Source: Cytobacillus sp. IB215665
GTDB lineage: Bacteria > Bacillota > Bacilli > Bacillales > SM2101
Length of the DNA stretch: 64,000 nucleotides
Direction of reading: 5' to 3'
Assembly (NCBI RefSeq): GCF_033963835.1
Contig: NZ_JAXBME010000020.1
Coordinates: forward strand, 1 to 64,000
Part shown: piece after piece, positions 43,733 to 51,804 of the stretch
How positions within the stretch are numbered: the stretch's first letter is position 1
Layout: every line of letters starts with the position of its first letter
The notes under the pieces: generated by a model
What the model saw: the letters and a program-made list of their open reading frames with translations, nothing else
Told to the model about the DNA's origin: nothing
Database searches by the model: none
Translations under genes and position numbers: made by a program

Positions 43733-43856
43733 CCTTCACTATAAAATGGAAAATCTTAATATAATTATTCAAGTTAGAACTGTTATATACCTTCCTTCAA
43801 ACAGTAATTCTTCAAGGGCAATATTAATAAAGGATAATCAGCATTGAATATGGAAG

Positions 43857-43904
43857 TTGACAAATTACATTAAATTATATATCGTATAAACAGATATATC
43901 GTAT
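43857..43904 (+). promoter_or_regulatory. Promoter and repeated operator of the MarR-DUF3147 operon
   Basis: TTGACA at 43857-43862 with a weak -10 TATCGT (43880-43885). Two direct repeats TATATCGTAT (43878-43887 and 43895-43904), 17 bp apart, cover the -10 and start region. Confidence 0.5.
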
Positions 43905-43931
43905 GATAAGATATTATAGAGGTGAACCTAA

Positions 43932-44345
43932 ATGGATGAAGTAAAACGAGTGAATGATGCTTGGACTGATATATATTATTATTTGCATATGACACATAAA
44001 GAAACGATCTCCCATCAAGCAATACGCATACTTCAGCATCTTGAGAAGAAGGGGAAATTGACAATAGGGGACATTTCAAAATATATGGAAATTAGTCATA
44101 ATACTGCTTCCGAGCATGTGAAGAGGCTTATTCAAAAAGGCTATGTGAACAAAATGAGAGATAATAACGATGAACGTAGGGTGTATGTATTTCTTTCAAA
44201 ACTAGGTCTGGATATTATTCATAAGCATTCAAGACTGGATGAGGAAAAATTGACTGCTATCTTTTCATCTATTTCTCCAGAGCAGCTACAAATGATTGAT
44301 CAAGCATTTACCATATTGCAGGAGGAGGCTGCTAAATGTACGTGA
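43932..44345 (+). CDS. MarR family transcriptional regulator
   Basis: 137 residues. LTIGDISKYMEISHNTASEH followed by VKRLIQKGYVNKMRDNNDER and RVYVFLSKLG gives recognition helix and wing. AGAGGTG precedes the ATG. It overlaps the DUF3147 gene by 10 bp, so they form one operon, probably autoregulated through the TATATCGTAT repeats. Confidence 0.85.
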   Translation: MDEVKRVNDAWTDIYYYLHMTHKETISHQAIRILQHLEKKGKLTIGDISKYMEISHNTASEHVKRLIQKGYVNKMRDNNDERRVYVFLSKLGLDIIHKHSRLDEEKLTAIFSSISPEQLQMIDQAFTILQEEAAKCT

Positions 44346-44671
44346 TGGTAAAAATTTTAGTTTCTGCATTGATTATTGGTATTGTGACAGAAGTAGCGCG
44401 CAAATATCCATCGTATGGCGGTATTATCGCTGCGTTACCTCTCGTAAGTTTACTTAGCTTAATATGGCTATCATTCCAAGGTGAATCGTTAGTGAACTTA
44501 AGCAAATTTACAACAGGGGTACTAATCGGCATACCAGCTACAGTTGTTTTACTAGTAATTGTTGGGATATGTTTAAAATTAGCAATGCCACTAGTGTTTT
44601 CAATCGGATTAGGGGTTATTGGCTGGGCTGGCTTCTTATTTGTACAACAGCTTGTTATGAAAGTAGTTTGA
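44336..44671 (+). CDS. DUF3147-type small membrane protein
   Basis: 111 residues with four hydrophobic segments (about 3-20, 28-46, 57-80, 85-108). RKYPSYGGIIAALPLVSLLS near residue 23 is the motif I associate with DUF3147. The function is unknown; small size and coupling to a MarR regulator suggest stress or efflux. The start overlaps the MarR stop by 10 bp. Confidence 0.7.
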   Translation: MYVMVKILVSALIIGIVTEVARKYPSYGGIIAALPLVSLLSLIWLSFQGESLVNLSKFTTGVLIGIPATVVLLVIVGICLKLAMPLVFSIGLGVIGWAGFLFVQQLVMKVV

Positions 44672-44693
44672 ACATATTTTATGAAAATAATCA

Positions 44694-44735
44694 AGCAAAG
44701 CCAAAGATAGCATACCTTTGGCTTTGCTGAAGTTC
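44694..44735. terminator. Terminator after the MarR-DUF3147 operon
   Basis: Perfect 13-bp stem AGCAAAGCCAAAG (44694-44706) / CTTTGGCTTTGCT (44717-44729). Confidence 0.75.
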
Positions 44736-44745
44736 TTTCTAATTA

Positions 44746-44903
44746 GCGATGTTCGTATTAATTATTGTTTTTCGTATTAACAAATAAACTTGTATGCAAC
44801 TAGGTTTCGGGGCATCTTTTCTTCTATAAAACGATGTTTTCTTTCCTTCAATTTTATAGGAGCTATAGCAACAAAGTGTACAAAAAGAGCCTTCCAATTA
44901 GTT
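44746..44903 (-). repeat. MITE-like dispersed repeat, copy 14 (reverse)
   Basis: TATTAATTATTGTTTTTCGT at the left, TTTCGGGGCATCTTTTCTTC in the middle, and TATAGCAACAAAGTGTACAA then AAAGAGCCTT at the right. About 158 bp. Confidence 0.75.
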
Positions 44904-44919
44904 AATAAAGAAATTTTAT

Positions 44920-45597
44920 TTATAGACTATCATCATTAGAGTTTATACTATTTAAGATGTCCTCTTTTAATAGTTCTTTAACCTCTTCAAGTGTTTTACC
45001 TTCTGTATCGATATCATGCTTTTCAGCTCGGTCATACAATCTATCTTGGCGCTGTTGAAGCAATAAATCAACTAGTTCTTCAGTTGTCTTACCTGTCGTA
45101 TCTATGTCTAGTTCTGATGCACGATCAAGAATTTTAGCTTCTTTCTCTTCATCAGTTAAAGTGTTCCAGTTTTCAGCAAATTGTTTTTGGTTCATTCTTT
45201 TGCTATGAGCTTTACCACTACGTTCACCACTAGGAGCTTGGTCTTTGAGTAACTCCTTTACTTCATCAGCAGTTTTACCTTCTGTGTCAATTCCTTGTTC
45301 TTCTGCGCGGTCAAATAGGCGCTGTTGGCGTTGATCGTTAATTGAATCTATTACTTCATCAACAGTTTTTCCATCAGTATCAATCCCAAGCTCTGCTGCT
45401 CTTTCAAAAATCCTAGTTTCTTTTTCTTCATCAGATAGTTCACTCCATTTATCAACGAAACTATCTTTATTCATCACTTGTTTTTGATTTTGTCCTCTTT
45501 GAAACAAACCACCGTTCTCATTAGCAAATGCATGACTAGCTCCTATTCCACCTAAAGTTAATGCACCAGCAAGTGCAAATAATCCAATTTTTTTCAC
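44920..45597 (-). CDS. Secreted four-repeat acidic protein, unknown
   Basis: 225 residues starting with GTG at 45597 (GAGGAGG upstream). Signal peptide residues 1-26 (LFALAGALTLGGIGASHAFA). The mature part has four related units built on R.E..GIDT.GKT.DEV (for example RAAELGIDTDGKTVDEVID, RAEEQGIDTEGKTADEVKEL), with a spacer DKWSELSDEEKE between pairs 1-2 and NWNTLTDEEKEAK between pairs 3-4; so it is a duplicated two-unit block. Charged, no Cys. No family recognised beyond a general resemblance to Bacillus YckD-like secreted proteins. Confidence 0.7.
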   Translation of the reverse strand: MKKIGLFALAGALTLGGIGASHAFANENGGLFQRGQNQKQVMNKDSFVDKWSELSDEEKETRIFERAAELGIDTDGKTVDEVIDSINDQRQQRLFDRAEEQGIDTEGKTADEVKELLKDQAPSGERSGKAHSKRMNQKQFAENWNTLTDEEKEAKILDRASELDIDTTGKTTEELVDLLLQQRQDRLYDRAEKHDIDTEGKTLEEVKELLKEDILNSINSNDDSL

Positions 45598-45799
45598 TTT
45601 TTTTCCTCCTCATACGAGATGTAATTATTGTTTCTACACTTATAGAATAGACAAGAATGATGTGTAAACTATGATAATTTTATGTTAAATTGTGTGATTA
45701 ACTCGTTAGTGCACATAACAAGTATTATGAGGAAAATTGATATAAAGTCATAACCACGTTATTATTAAAGTTAAATATGTAAGATAAAAGGTGAGGAGC

Positions 45800-46054
45800 A
45801 TGGAGAATACGAATATTAAGCTAATGTTAAAATTACAAAGCTGGGACCCATTAGGCTATGGTATTGGCTTTTATGAAACTGAAAATATAGATGTACTACA
45901 AGCCGTACATGAATTAAATGACAGAAGTGTTTTGGCGAAACGCATTCAATCAATTTATGATAATTCCTTTGAGGAGTTAATTCCACTTAGCGAATGTGAT
46001 ATCATGGCGCAGGAGCTTTTGCAGATTGCTAACACAGAAATTTGTGATTTGTAA
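45800..46054 (+). CDS. DUF1871-like small protein
   Basis: 84 residues from ATG 45800 (GGTGAGG upstream; the frame is open from a GTG at 45791). LMLKLQSWDPLGYGIGFYET and VLQAVHELNDRSVLAKRIQS recall DUF1871 (YugE-like) proteins. Role unknown; cytoplasmic. Followed by a terminator. Confidence 0.65.
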   Translation: MENTNIKLMLKLQSWDPLGYGIGFYETENIDVLQAVHELNDRSVLAKRIQSIYDNSFEELIPLSECDIMAQELLQIANTEICDL

Positions 46055-46117
46055 AAGGAACAATCGTAAGGTGGATTAGTTGTTGAATAACCAGGAGATT
46101 TAATATTAATAAGCTTT

Positions 46118-46148
46118 AAACCTACTCTATTTCAGAGTAGGTTTTTTC
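46118..46148 (+). terminator. Terminator after the DUF1871-like gene
   Basis: AAACCTACTCT (46118-46128) / AGAGTAGGTTT (46134-46144) followed by TTTCTCTTT. Confidence 0.8.
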
Positions 46149-46305
46149 TCTTTAAAACGATGATAGTTATATCGTTTTAATTTGAGATAACATTTTAAAA
46201 TAACTGAATAAATTGAAATATTTGTTAAGATAAATACAACCGACAAAAAGATATAAGTCAAAATGAACTACTATAGTAGGGTCACCAAAGAAAGGTGGTG
46301 AAAAC

Positions 46306-47064
46306 GTGGACTATCGTATTGTTTCCTCTATAGTGTTCCTAATATCCTTATTTCTCGTCATACCTACTTACGTGTCTGGGGCAAGCAATGGTAATGCTAA
46401 TAAAGACCTTAAAGTAGAGGCTGAAATAAAAATAAACAGCAAGAATAAAAATAACAACAAAGAAAAAGGAACGTATAACAGTCAGGCGCAAAAAGAAGTT
46501 TTAAAAACTAAGAAAAATGAAAAACAGAATCAAGCTAAGGAAAATCATAAAAACATCCATTCAACCAAGAAGACTAATAATGGTAAAAAATCTTTTAAGA
46601 ATACCAAAGTTCTAGACAAGACAAAGGACAAGGCTAACCAACTGAAAAAGATAAAGGGTAGTCCATCTGATCAAGTTGTAAACTATAGTGATGATGGACA
46701 GAAAGCCATACAATTTAAGCAATCTATTATTAGTTCGACTAAGACTGAACAAAATATGCAAGAAAGAGCTAAGTCAAGTACATCCAACTATAACTCAAAA
46801 TCTGAAGAACAAAGTAAAAGAGGAATGCTACTAGACTATTTCTATGTTGTGGTGAACATTAACAACTTTCACAGTTCACCTAGCTCTGCTGATGCAGGAG
46901 GGCAAGGGTCTAACTTAAATCACCAATTACAAGCACTTGAATTAAATCAACATAGATTTAAAATTTCACAGAAGACGGATAGTGTTTCAAATATTCAAGC
47001 ATTGAGCAATCAATGGATAAATGCGCCTCCTTCTCAACCACCGGATTTATCTTCTTCTTGCTAA
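46306..47064 (+). CDS. Secreted Lys/Asn-rich low-complexity protein, unknown
   Basis: 252 residues starting with GTG at 46306 (AAAGGTGGTG upstream). Signal peptide residues 1-25 (IVFLISLFLVIPTYVSGA). Residues 30-175 are Lys, Asn, Ser and Gln-rich without hydrophobic clusters; from about 180 a short structured end contains YFYVVVNINNFHSSPSSADA and closes with a Cys. It precedes the three-repeat secreted gene by 40 bp on the same strand and is likely cotranscribed. No family is recognised; a surface or spore-related role is possible but unshown. Confidence 0.6.
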   Translation: MDYRIVSSIVFLISLFLVIPTYVSGASNGNANKDLKVEAEIKINSKNKNNNKEKGTYNSQAQKEVLKTKKNEKQNQAKENHKNIHSTKKTNNGKKSFKNTKVLDKTKDKANQLKKIKGSPSDQVVNYSDDGQKAIQFKQSIISSTKTEQNMQERAKSSTSNYNSKSEEQSKRGMLLDYFYVVVNINNFHSSPSSADAGGQGSNLNHQLQALELNQHRFKISQKTDSVSNIQALSNQWINAPPSQPPDLSSSC

Positions 47065-47104
47065 TTATCAAAATAAATTCTAAAAGAAGAAGGAGAGATT
47101 ATTA

Positions 47105-47904
47105 ATGAACAAGGTTGTTAAATCATTTGTTGTAGCGGGAGCAATTTCAGTGAGTCTATTAGTTGGAGCAGGTATGAGTGAAGCTTCAGAACAACAAGAA
47201 ATAAGTGATATCCAAAGTGTTCAAAAATATGATGAGCGTGATGATATTGATGAAGTAAAGACAAAGGAAAAGAACAATCCTTCTAAAGAAAATAAAGCAA
47301 ACTCAAAAGCAAGTGAAAGAGCAAGTGAGAGAGCCAAAGAAAGAGCTTCAGAAAATTCAGCAGTGCATGCATCAATTGAGGAACATATTGAAAGTGATGA
47401 TATCATAACAAAGCCTCAAAAAGGTGAAGAAAGTATAACTGAAGATGATTCTGAGGATCAAGAAGTTAGTCGTGAAGAAGATAGTCAGGATAATGAAAAT
47501 ACTGAAGAAGTAGATGAAGAATTAATTCTGATAAAAAGACAAATCCATCTTCACAGCATAAAGCTAACTCAAAAGCCAGTATTAAAGCTAATCAACAAGC
47601 TAAAATACATGCGTCAGTTAACTCAGCGGTACATGCTACAATAGAAGAAGTGGTGAATGATGAAACTGAAGAAATCACTAAAGGGCTTAATGAACTAGCT
47701 TTAGAAGAGGATGTTGAACAAGAATTTACTGATGGAGAAAAGAAAGATGAAGAAACTGTAGTAATAAATCACGTTGACACAAAAACAAATCCATCTTTGG
47801 AGAATAAAGAAAACTCAAAAGCGAGTGATTCAGCTAAAGAACATGCTTCAACAAATTCAGCTGTACATTTCATGTCTTTAAAAGAAGAGGAAGAAGTTGA
47901 GTAA
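47105..47904 (+). pseudogene. Secreted three-repeat protein gene with a frameshift
   Basis: ATG 47105 has AAGGAGAG upstream and opens a signal peptide (VVKSFVVAGAISVSLLVGAG ... EAS). Repeat 1 (about 47274-47380) reads NPSKENKANSKASERASE ... NSAVHASIEE. Then the frame moves by -1 near 47520-47540 (five As at 47533-47537): repeat 2 reads TNPSSQHKANSKASIKANQQ ... NSAVHATIEE in the new frame, and repeat 3 TNPSLENKENSKASDSAKEH ... NSAVHFMSL, ending at 47904. One more A in the run would give a single 267-codon frame. So it is a recent frameshift, a slippage site, or a sequence error. Confidence 0.75.
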
Positions 47905-47948
47905 CTACATTTATGAAATGTTCTATCTAAAGGATAAATAAATGAAAG

Positions 47949-47980
47949 AAAAAACGCTTGGTTTTCCAAGCGTTTTTTTA
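47949..47980. terminator. Bidirectional terminator
   Basis: AAAAAACGCTTGG / CCAAGCGTTTTTTT with loop TTTT (47949-47979), flanked by As and Ts so it works for both converging transcripts. Confidence 0.85.
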
Positions 47981-47990
47981 AAAAAATTTA

Positions 47991-48614
47991 TTAAAGAATA
48001 ACATCTTTTAAAGGGAAGCGAGGTGTCGGATGAGCTGGTGCAGCTGCTTTACCGATAGAAATAAGCATAACAGGAACGTAGCGCTCCGGAACATTAAATT
48101 CTTCAACAAATTTTACTGAATCGTACCCACCCATTGGGACAGTGTCATATCCAAGTGACTTAGCAGCTAACATTAATTGCATTGCAGCTAATGATCCATT
48201 ACGAATTGCTTCATCACGTGCTGCGTTAGGAATGCTAGCATATGCACCGTTAATTTGAGCGATTAATGTATTTTTAGCTTCTTCAGGCATAAAGCCTTTT
48301 TTAACTGCTTCGCCATACACGATTTCTGCATTTTCATTCGCTTGTAAATCACCTAAAACTGCAACCGTTACGCTGCTGTCAACAACTTGTTCTTGATTAT
48401 AAGCGATTGGAAGTAGGCGTTGTTTATCTTCTTCTTTGTCAATAACGATAAATTTCCAATGTTGTAAGTTCCATGAAGATGGTGCTGTTACTGTTAAGTT
48501 AAGAATTTCTTCTAGGTCTTCCTTAGGCATTACATGTCCCTTTTCATATTTACGTACTGATGTGCGTGTTTTCATCACTTCTAATGCAGACATATCTTTT
48601 TTTGTAGTTGTCAT
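47991..48614 (-). CDS. Nitroreductase family protein
   Basis: 207 residues. VMKTRTSVRKYEKGHVMPKE at the N-terminus (RxSxRxY FMN site), TAPSSWNLQHWKFIVID, GSLAAMQLMLAAKSLGYDTV and PMGGYDS near 160 are the classical NfsA/NfrA-like blocks. Such FMN enzymes reduce quinones or nitro compounds with NAD(P)H. An ACTGTAA-N9-TTACAGT palindrome lies upstream at 48707-48729, shared with two other genes of this locus, suggesting control by the neighbouring Rrf2 regulator. Confidence 0.9.
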   Translation of the reverse strand: MTTTKKDMSALEVMKTRTSVRKYEKGHVMPKEDLEEILNLTVTAPSSWNLQHWKFIVIDKEEDKQRLLPIAYNQEQVVDSSVTVAVLGDLQANENAEIVYGEAVKKGFMPEEAKNTLIAQINGAYASIPNAARDEAIRNGSLAAMQLMLAAKSLGYDTVPMGGYDSVKFVEEFNVPERYVPVMLISIGKAAAPAHPTPRFPLKDVIL

Positions 48615-48706
48615 GAGTTAAATTCTCCTAACCTATATTTAATGTAATTTTTTTTGTTACAATTAACTGTCATATAAATTCAATTCTTGTTGACAATTAA
48701 TATTAT

Positions 48707-48729
48707 ACTGTAATTCTAGATGTTACAGT
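48707..48729. promoter_or_regulatory. 7-9-7 palindrome, site 1 (nitroreductase promoter)
   Basis: ACTGTAA (48707-48713), 9 bp, TTACAGT (48723-48729): perfect arms. On the minus strand a TATAAT -10 box follows directly, so a bound protein would cover the promoter. Confidence 0.7.
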
Positions 48730-48758
48730 TAGAAAAGTCAACAAAAACTAATTATTAT

Positions 48759-49244
48759 TTATAAACATTCTTCGTAACGCATATCCACTTGTTTTTTCGA
48801 TCTGTATGATTGTATTGATGTTTTCAATTTTTGTAACAAATTTGTAGGCTGTGAAATTTGTTTGTCTAAATATTGATTAGACAACTCTTCAACAATATTT
48901 AAAGCAAGCTTAGGATTATTTCCCATTAATTGAGCATAGTTATAAGCATCAATTTGAAAGTATTCAGCATTAGACAAAGCTTTGGCACTAATATTCTTTG
49001 AAGAAAAAATTGATCGGTCACCAAAAAATTCGCCTTCATGAACTATTTTCTCTGTACCTTTTTCAGCATCTGTTAAAAGGATCGTTCCTTTTACTAAAAA
49101 TAACACAGAATTGATAGGTGCTTGAGGACTATATATTACCGTTCCATGTTCGACATGATGGTTTTGTCCGTATGCTTCTAATTTATTTTGATCTTGAAAA
49201 ATCTGTTCATTATTAGTTGTATAAGACACAACGTTCATATTCAT
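48759..49244 (-). CDS. Cyclic nucleotide-binding-like (Crp-type) domain protein without HTH
   Basis: 161 residues from ATG 49244; AGGAGGG lies upstream and the 7-9-7 palindrome begins just beyond, so the longer frame to 49337 is unlikely. HHVEHGTVIYSPQAPINSVL, FLVKGTILLTD and GEFFGDRSIF are Crp beta-roll blocks. After the roll come about 50 residues (LQKLKTSIQSYRSKKQVD) with no clear winged helix. It may be a sensor domain alone. It lies between Rrf2 and nitroreductase genes on the same strand. Confidence 0.7.
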   Translation of the reverse strand: MNMNVVSYTTNNEQIFQDQNKLEAYGQNHHVEHGTVIYSPQAPINSVLFLVKGTILLTDAEKGTEKIVHEGEFFGDRSIFSSKNISAKALSNAEYFQIDAYNYAQLMGNNPKLALNIVEELSNQYLDKQISQPTNLLQKLKTSIQSYRSKKQVDMRYEECL

Positions 49245-49263
49245 ATGATATGATCCCTCCTGA

Positions 49264-49286
49264 ACTGTAATTATATTTATTACATT
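49264..49286. promoter_or_regulatory. 7-9-7 palindrome, site 2 (cNMP-protein promoter)
   Basis: ACTGTAA (49264-49270), 9 bp, TTACATT (49280-49286): one arm has two mismatches. It ends close to the ribosome site of the gene starting at 49244. Confidence 0.6.
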
Positions 49287-49320
49287 TAGACCAAATGCTT
49301 GGTCGAACCAAGTCATTTGC

Positions 49321-49746
49321 TTATATGTTTTGTGCATCTTTTTCTTTAATTTGAACTAATATATCAGCAATTGTAAATTGCCCTAAGAAATTGCCTAGAT
49401 GTTCTTCAGCGTCTTGGAAGATGGAAAAAAGCACATGCTTCATGTTTGCACCGATAATACATTGTTCATTTGCTTGGGAGCATTTTGGCTGTAGAGTTCC
49501 TTCAGAAGTTATAGAATAAATTTCTTTTAATGTTACTTCACTAGGTTCACAAGCAAGTATAAAGCCTCCACCTGCACCCTCTTTTGATTTAATATAGCCA
49601 TTTTTTTTGAGTAAACTGAGCATCTTACGTATTCTCACTGGATGAACTGAAGCGCTCTCGGCTAAATAGTCACTAGTAGCCATTTTGCCAGGTAATAACG
49701 CAAGATATGTGAGGCTATGCACGGCAAGTGAAAATTCACTGTTCAT
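49321..49746 (-). CDS. Rrf2 family transcriptional regulator
   Basis: 141 residues. N-terminal winged HTH: FSLAVHSLTYLALLPG, SDYLAESASVHPVRIRKMLS then LLKKNGYIKSKEGAGGGFIL (the Rrf2 wing). LQPKCSQANEQC near residue 90 has two Cys six residues apart, a possible redox or Fe-S site, though the three-Cys set of NsrR/IscR is not complete. It is the best candidate to bind the three 7-9-7 palindromes around it. Confidence 0.88.
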   Translation of the reverse strand: MNSEFSLAVHSLTYLALLPGKMATSDYLAESASVHPVRIRKMLSLLKKNGYIKSKEGAGGGFILACEPSEVTLKEIYSITSEGTLQPKCSQANEQCIIGANMKHVLFSIFQDAEEHLGNFLGQFTIADILVQIKEKDAQNI

Positions 49747-49812
49747 TTTTGTTTTTCTCCCTCCCTTAACTACATGTCAAAAAGGCAATTTCACCTTATG
49801 GTATGAACAAAG

Positions 49813-50178
49813 TTATTGACGGTTAAGTTCTCTATCGCTTACAGCTGTTGTAGCATTCTTAACGCCAACAAGTTCTTTGTTATTGTTGCGAATAGCATTT
49901 AGTTTTTCTGTTAGCTTCATAAAAGCTTCTTCATCACGTTCAATAAGTGCGATGTCAATTAAGTTTAACAGATAACCCTCTTGTTGTAAGTCAGAGTGTT
50001 GAATAATTGAAATAGTAGTTATTGGTATTTTAATGGATTGTCCTTCAAGTTCATGATTATCACTCTGAACAATACGAACGATTCCAGTTTGTCCTTCTAA
50101 AGATTCAATAAAACCATGAAATAGTTCATCATTACGACTTGTACCTTTCACCCAATCACCGATAAGTAAAGGCTTCAA
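49813..50178 (-). CDS. IDEAL-domain protein
   Basis: 121 residues from the TTG at 50178; AAAGGAGGA lies 6 bp upstream, so the open frame to 50268 is not used. The N-terminal half (LLIGDWVKGTSRNDELFHGF ... GIVRIVQSDNHELEGQ) looks like a small beta-barrel. The C-terminal LIDIALIERDEEAFMKLTEK is an IDEAL helix hairpin, known from B. subtilis YpiB and ComK-binding proteins. It is the first of four same-strand genes in the Rrf2 locus. Confidence 0.75.
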   Translation of the reverse strand: MKPLLIGDWVKGTSRNDELFHGFIESLEGQTGIVRIVQSDNHELEGQSIKIPITTISIIQHSDLQQEGYLLNLIDIALIERDEEAFMKLTEKLNAIRNNNKELVGVKNATTAVSDRELNRQ

Positions 50179-50324
50179 ATTTATTCCTCCTTTGTAATTA
50201 ATGCTCTGTAACTTAGTTGCAAATATTGCTAAAGTGGAGCAGATCAAAGTAGTATTATACGATTTCATCAGCTTTTATTTATGTGAAGTTTTTCTTGTAC
50301 GAAAACAAATTAATAATAATAATT

Positions 50325-50347
50325 ACTGTAATTATAAATGTTACAGT
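50325..50347. promoter_or_regulatory. 7-9-7 palindrome, site 3 (before the IDEAL-rrf2 genes)
   Basis: ACTGTAA (50325-50331), 9 bp, TTACAGT (50341-50347): perfect arms, same spacing as site 1. It would give autoregulation of rrf2 if the IDEAL gene and rrf2 are one transcript (66-bp gap). Confidence 0.7.
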
Positions 50348-50556
50348 AGTGTTCGTCAAGAACTTGGTTTCTATTGGAAGAAGATTAGGTTATTGTATAT
50401 AATAGGTAGAACATTTTTAATAAAATGAAAACAGTTATATAAATGAGTTATTCAAATTTATTGGCAAGTGTAATTTAACTATTATGCGATAATAAATAGT
50501 GGTTTCATTAAAATTATGTAAATGAATATATGAGGATTATTTAGGAGGTAATGACT

Positions 50557-51789
50557 TTGATAAATTTTGATATGAAATTAGAAAAATACGCTGAGACTGT
50601 AGTACAAGTCGGTTTAAATATTCAAAAGGGTCAAACTGTTTTTATTAACACGCCTATAGAGGCAACAGATTTCGTTCATAAAGTGGTGGAGCAAGCTTTT
50701 AAAGCTGGAGCAAAGGATGTATTAGTCGAATACATAGATAGCCAACTAGATCTACTTAAATATGAACTAGCACCTGAAGAGGGGTTGAAGAGCTTTCCAC
50801 AATGGAAAGTGAAGGGCTTACTAGATATGGCCGAGGAAAATGTAGCGTATTTAAACGTTTATGCTCAAAACCCAGAACTGTTGAAGGATATTGATCCAAA
50901 TCGTGTAGCGGTGGCAACAAAGGCTGCAAGAGCAGCTATGAAAGAGTTTCAAGGTTATATAGGTGGGGGAAGAATAAGCTGGGCAATTGTATCAGTGCCT
51001 ACACCTGAATGGGCGCAGATGATATTTCCGAACTTAAATAAAGAAGAAGCTGTTGAACAGCTTTGGGACCAAATTTTTGCAGTTACACGCATTAATAATG
51101 AAGAACCAGTTGAAATGTGGAAAGATCATATTAGTTCCTTAAATGAACGTGCGAATTATTTAAATAAGAAAAAATACAAAAAATTGCATTACAGCGGGCC
51201 TGGTACCAATTTAACGATTGAATTACCAGATGCACATCAATGGTTATGTGCAAAATTCACAAACGACAAAGGAACAAACTTTGTGCCTAATTTACCTACG
51301 GAAGAAGTATTTACTATTCCTGTGAAAACGGGTGTGAATGGGAAGGTGTCGAGTACTAAGCCCCTTCATTATAATGGTACAATTATTAATAATTTTAGTC
51401 TGACATTCAAAGATGGGAAGGTTGTAGATTTTGCTGCAGAGGAAGGCTTTGAGGCATTGAAAGGTCTATTAGAAACAGATGAAGGTGCTTCATACCTTGG
51501 GGAAGTAGCGTTAGTACCACATCATTCACCAATATCTAATTCGAATCTAGTTTTCTATAACACTTTGTATGATGAAAATGCATCTTGTCACCTTGCATTA
51601 GGTAATGCATTGCCTATTTGTATTAAAAACGGAAAACAAATGAGTAAAGAAGAACTACTACAAATTGGGTTTAACGACAGCATCACACATGTAGACTTTA
51701 TGATTGGATCTGATAAACTTCATATAGACGGTGAAACTGTTGAAGGACTAGTTGAGCCGATTTTCCTTGATGGAAACTGGGTTATTTAA
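50557..51789 (+). CDS. M29 family aminopeptidase (AmpS/PepS type)
   Basis: 410 residues from the TTG at 50557. AGGAGG at 50543-50548 is 8 bp from this TTG but only 2 bp from an in-frame ATG at 50551, so the TTG is preferred; the difference is two residues. KLEKYAETVVQVGLNIQKGQ, YIGGGRISWAIVSVPTPEWA, LPTEEVFTIP and LALGNALP are M29 blocks with the metal-binding Glu and His residues (VPHHSPIS). Cytoplasmic metal-dependent aminopeptidase of broad specificity. Confidence 0.92.
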   Translation: MINFDMKLEKYAETVVQVGLNIQKGQTVFINTPIEATDFVHKVVEQAFKAGAKDVLVEYIDSQLDLLKYELAPEEGLKSFPQWKVKGLLDMAEENVAYLNVYAQNPELLKDIDPNRVAVATKAARAAMKEFQGYIGGGRISWAIVSVPTPEWAQMIFPNLNKEEAVEQLWDQIFAVTRINNEEPVEMWKDHISSLNERANYLNKKKYKKLHYSGPGTNLTIELPDAHQWLCAKFTNDKGTNFVPNLPTEEVFTIPVKTGVNGKVSSTKPLHYNGTIINNFSLTFKDGKVVDFAAEEGFEALKGLLETDEGASYLGEVALVPHHSPISNSNLVFYNTLYDENASCHLALGNALPICIKNGKQMSKEELLQIGFNDSITHVDFMIGSDKLHIDGETVEGLVEPIFLDGNWVI

Positions 51790-51804
51790 CAGCTTGGAGG
51801 AAGT

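Noticed and set aside
47105-47644. The first part of the repeat protein as a complete gene of 179 residues
   Set aside because: Its last 40 residues are out-of-frame translation of a repeat that reads well in the -1 frame.
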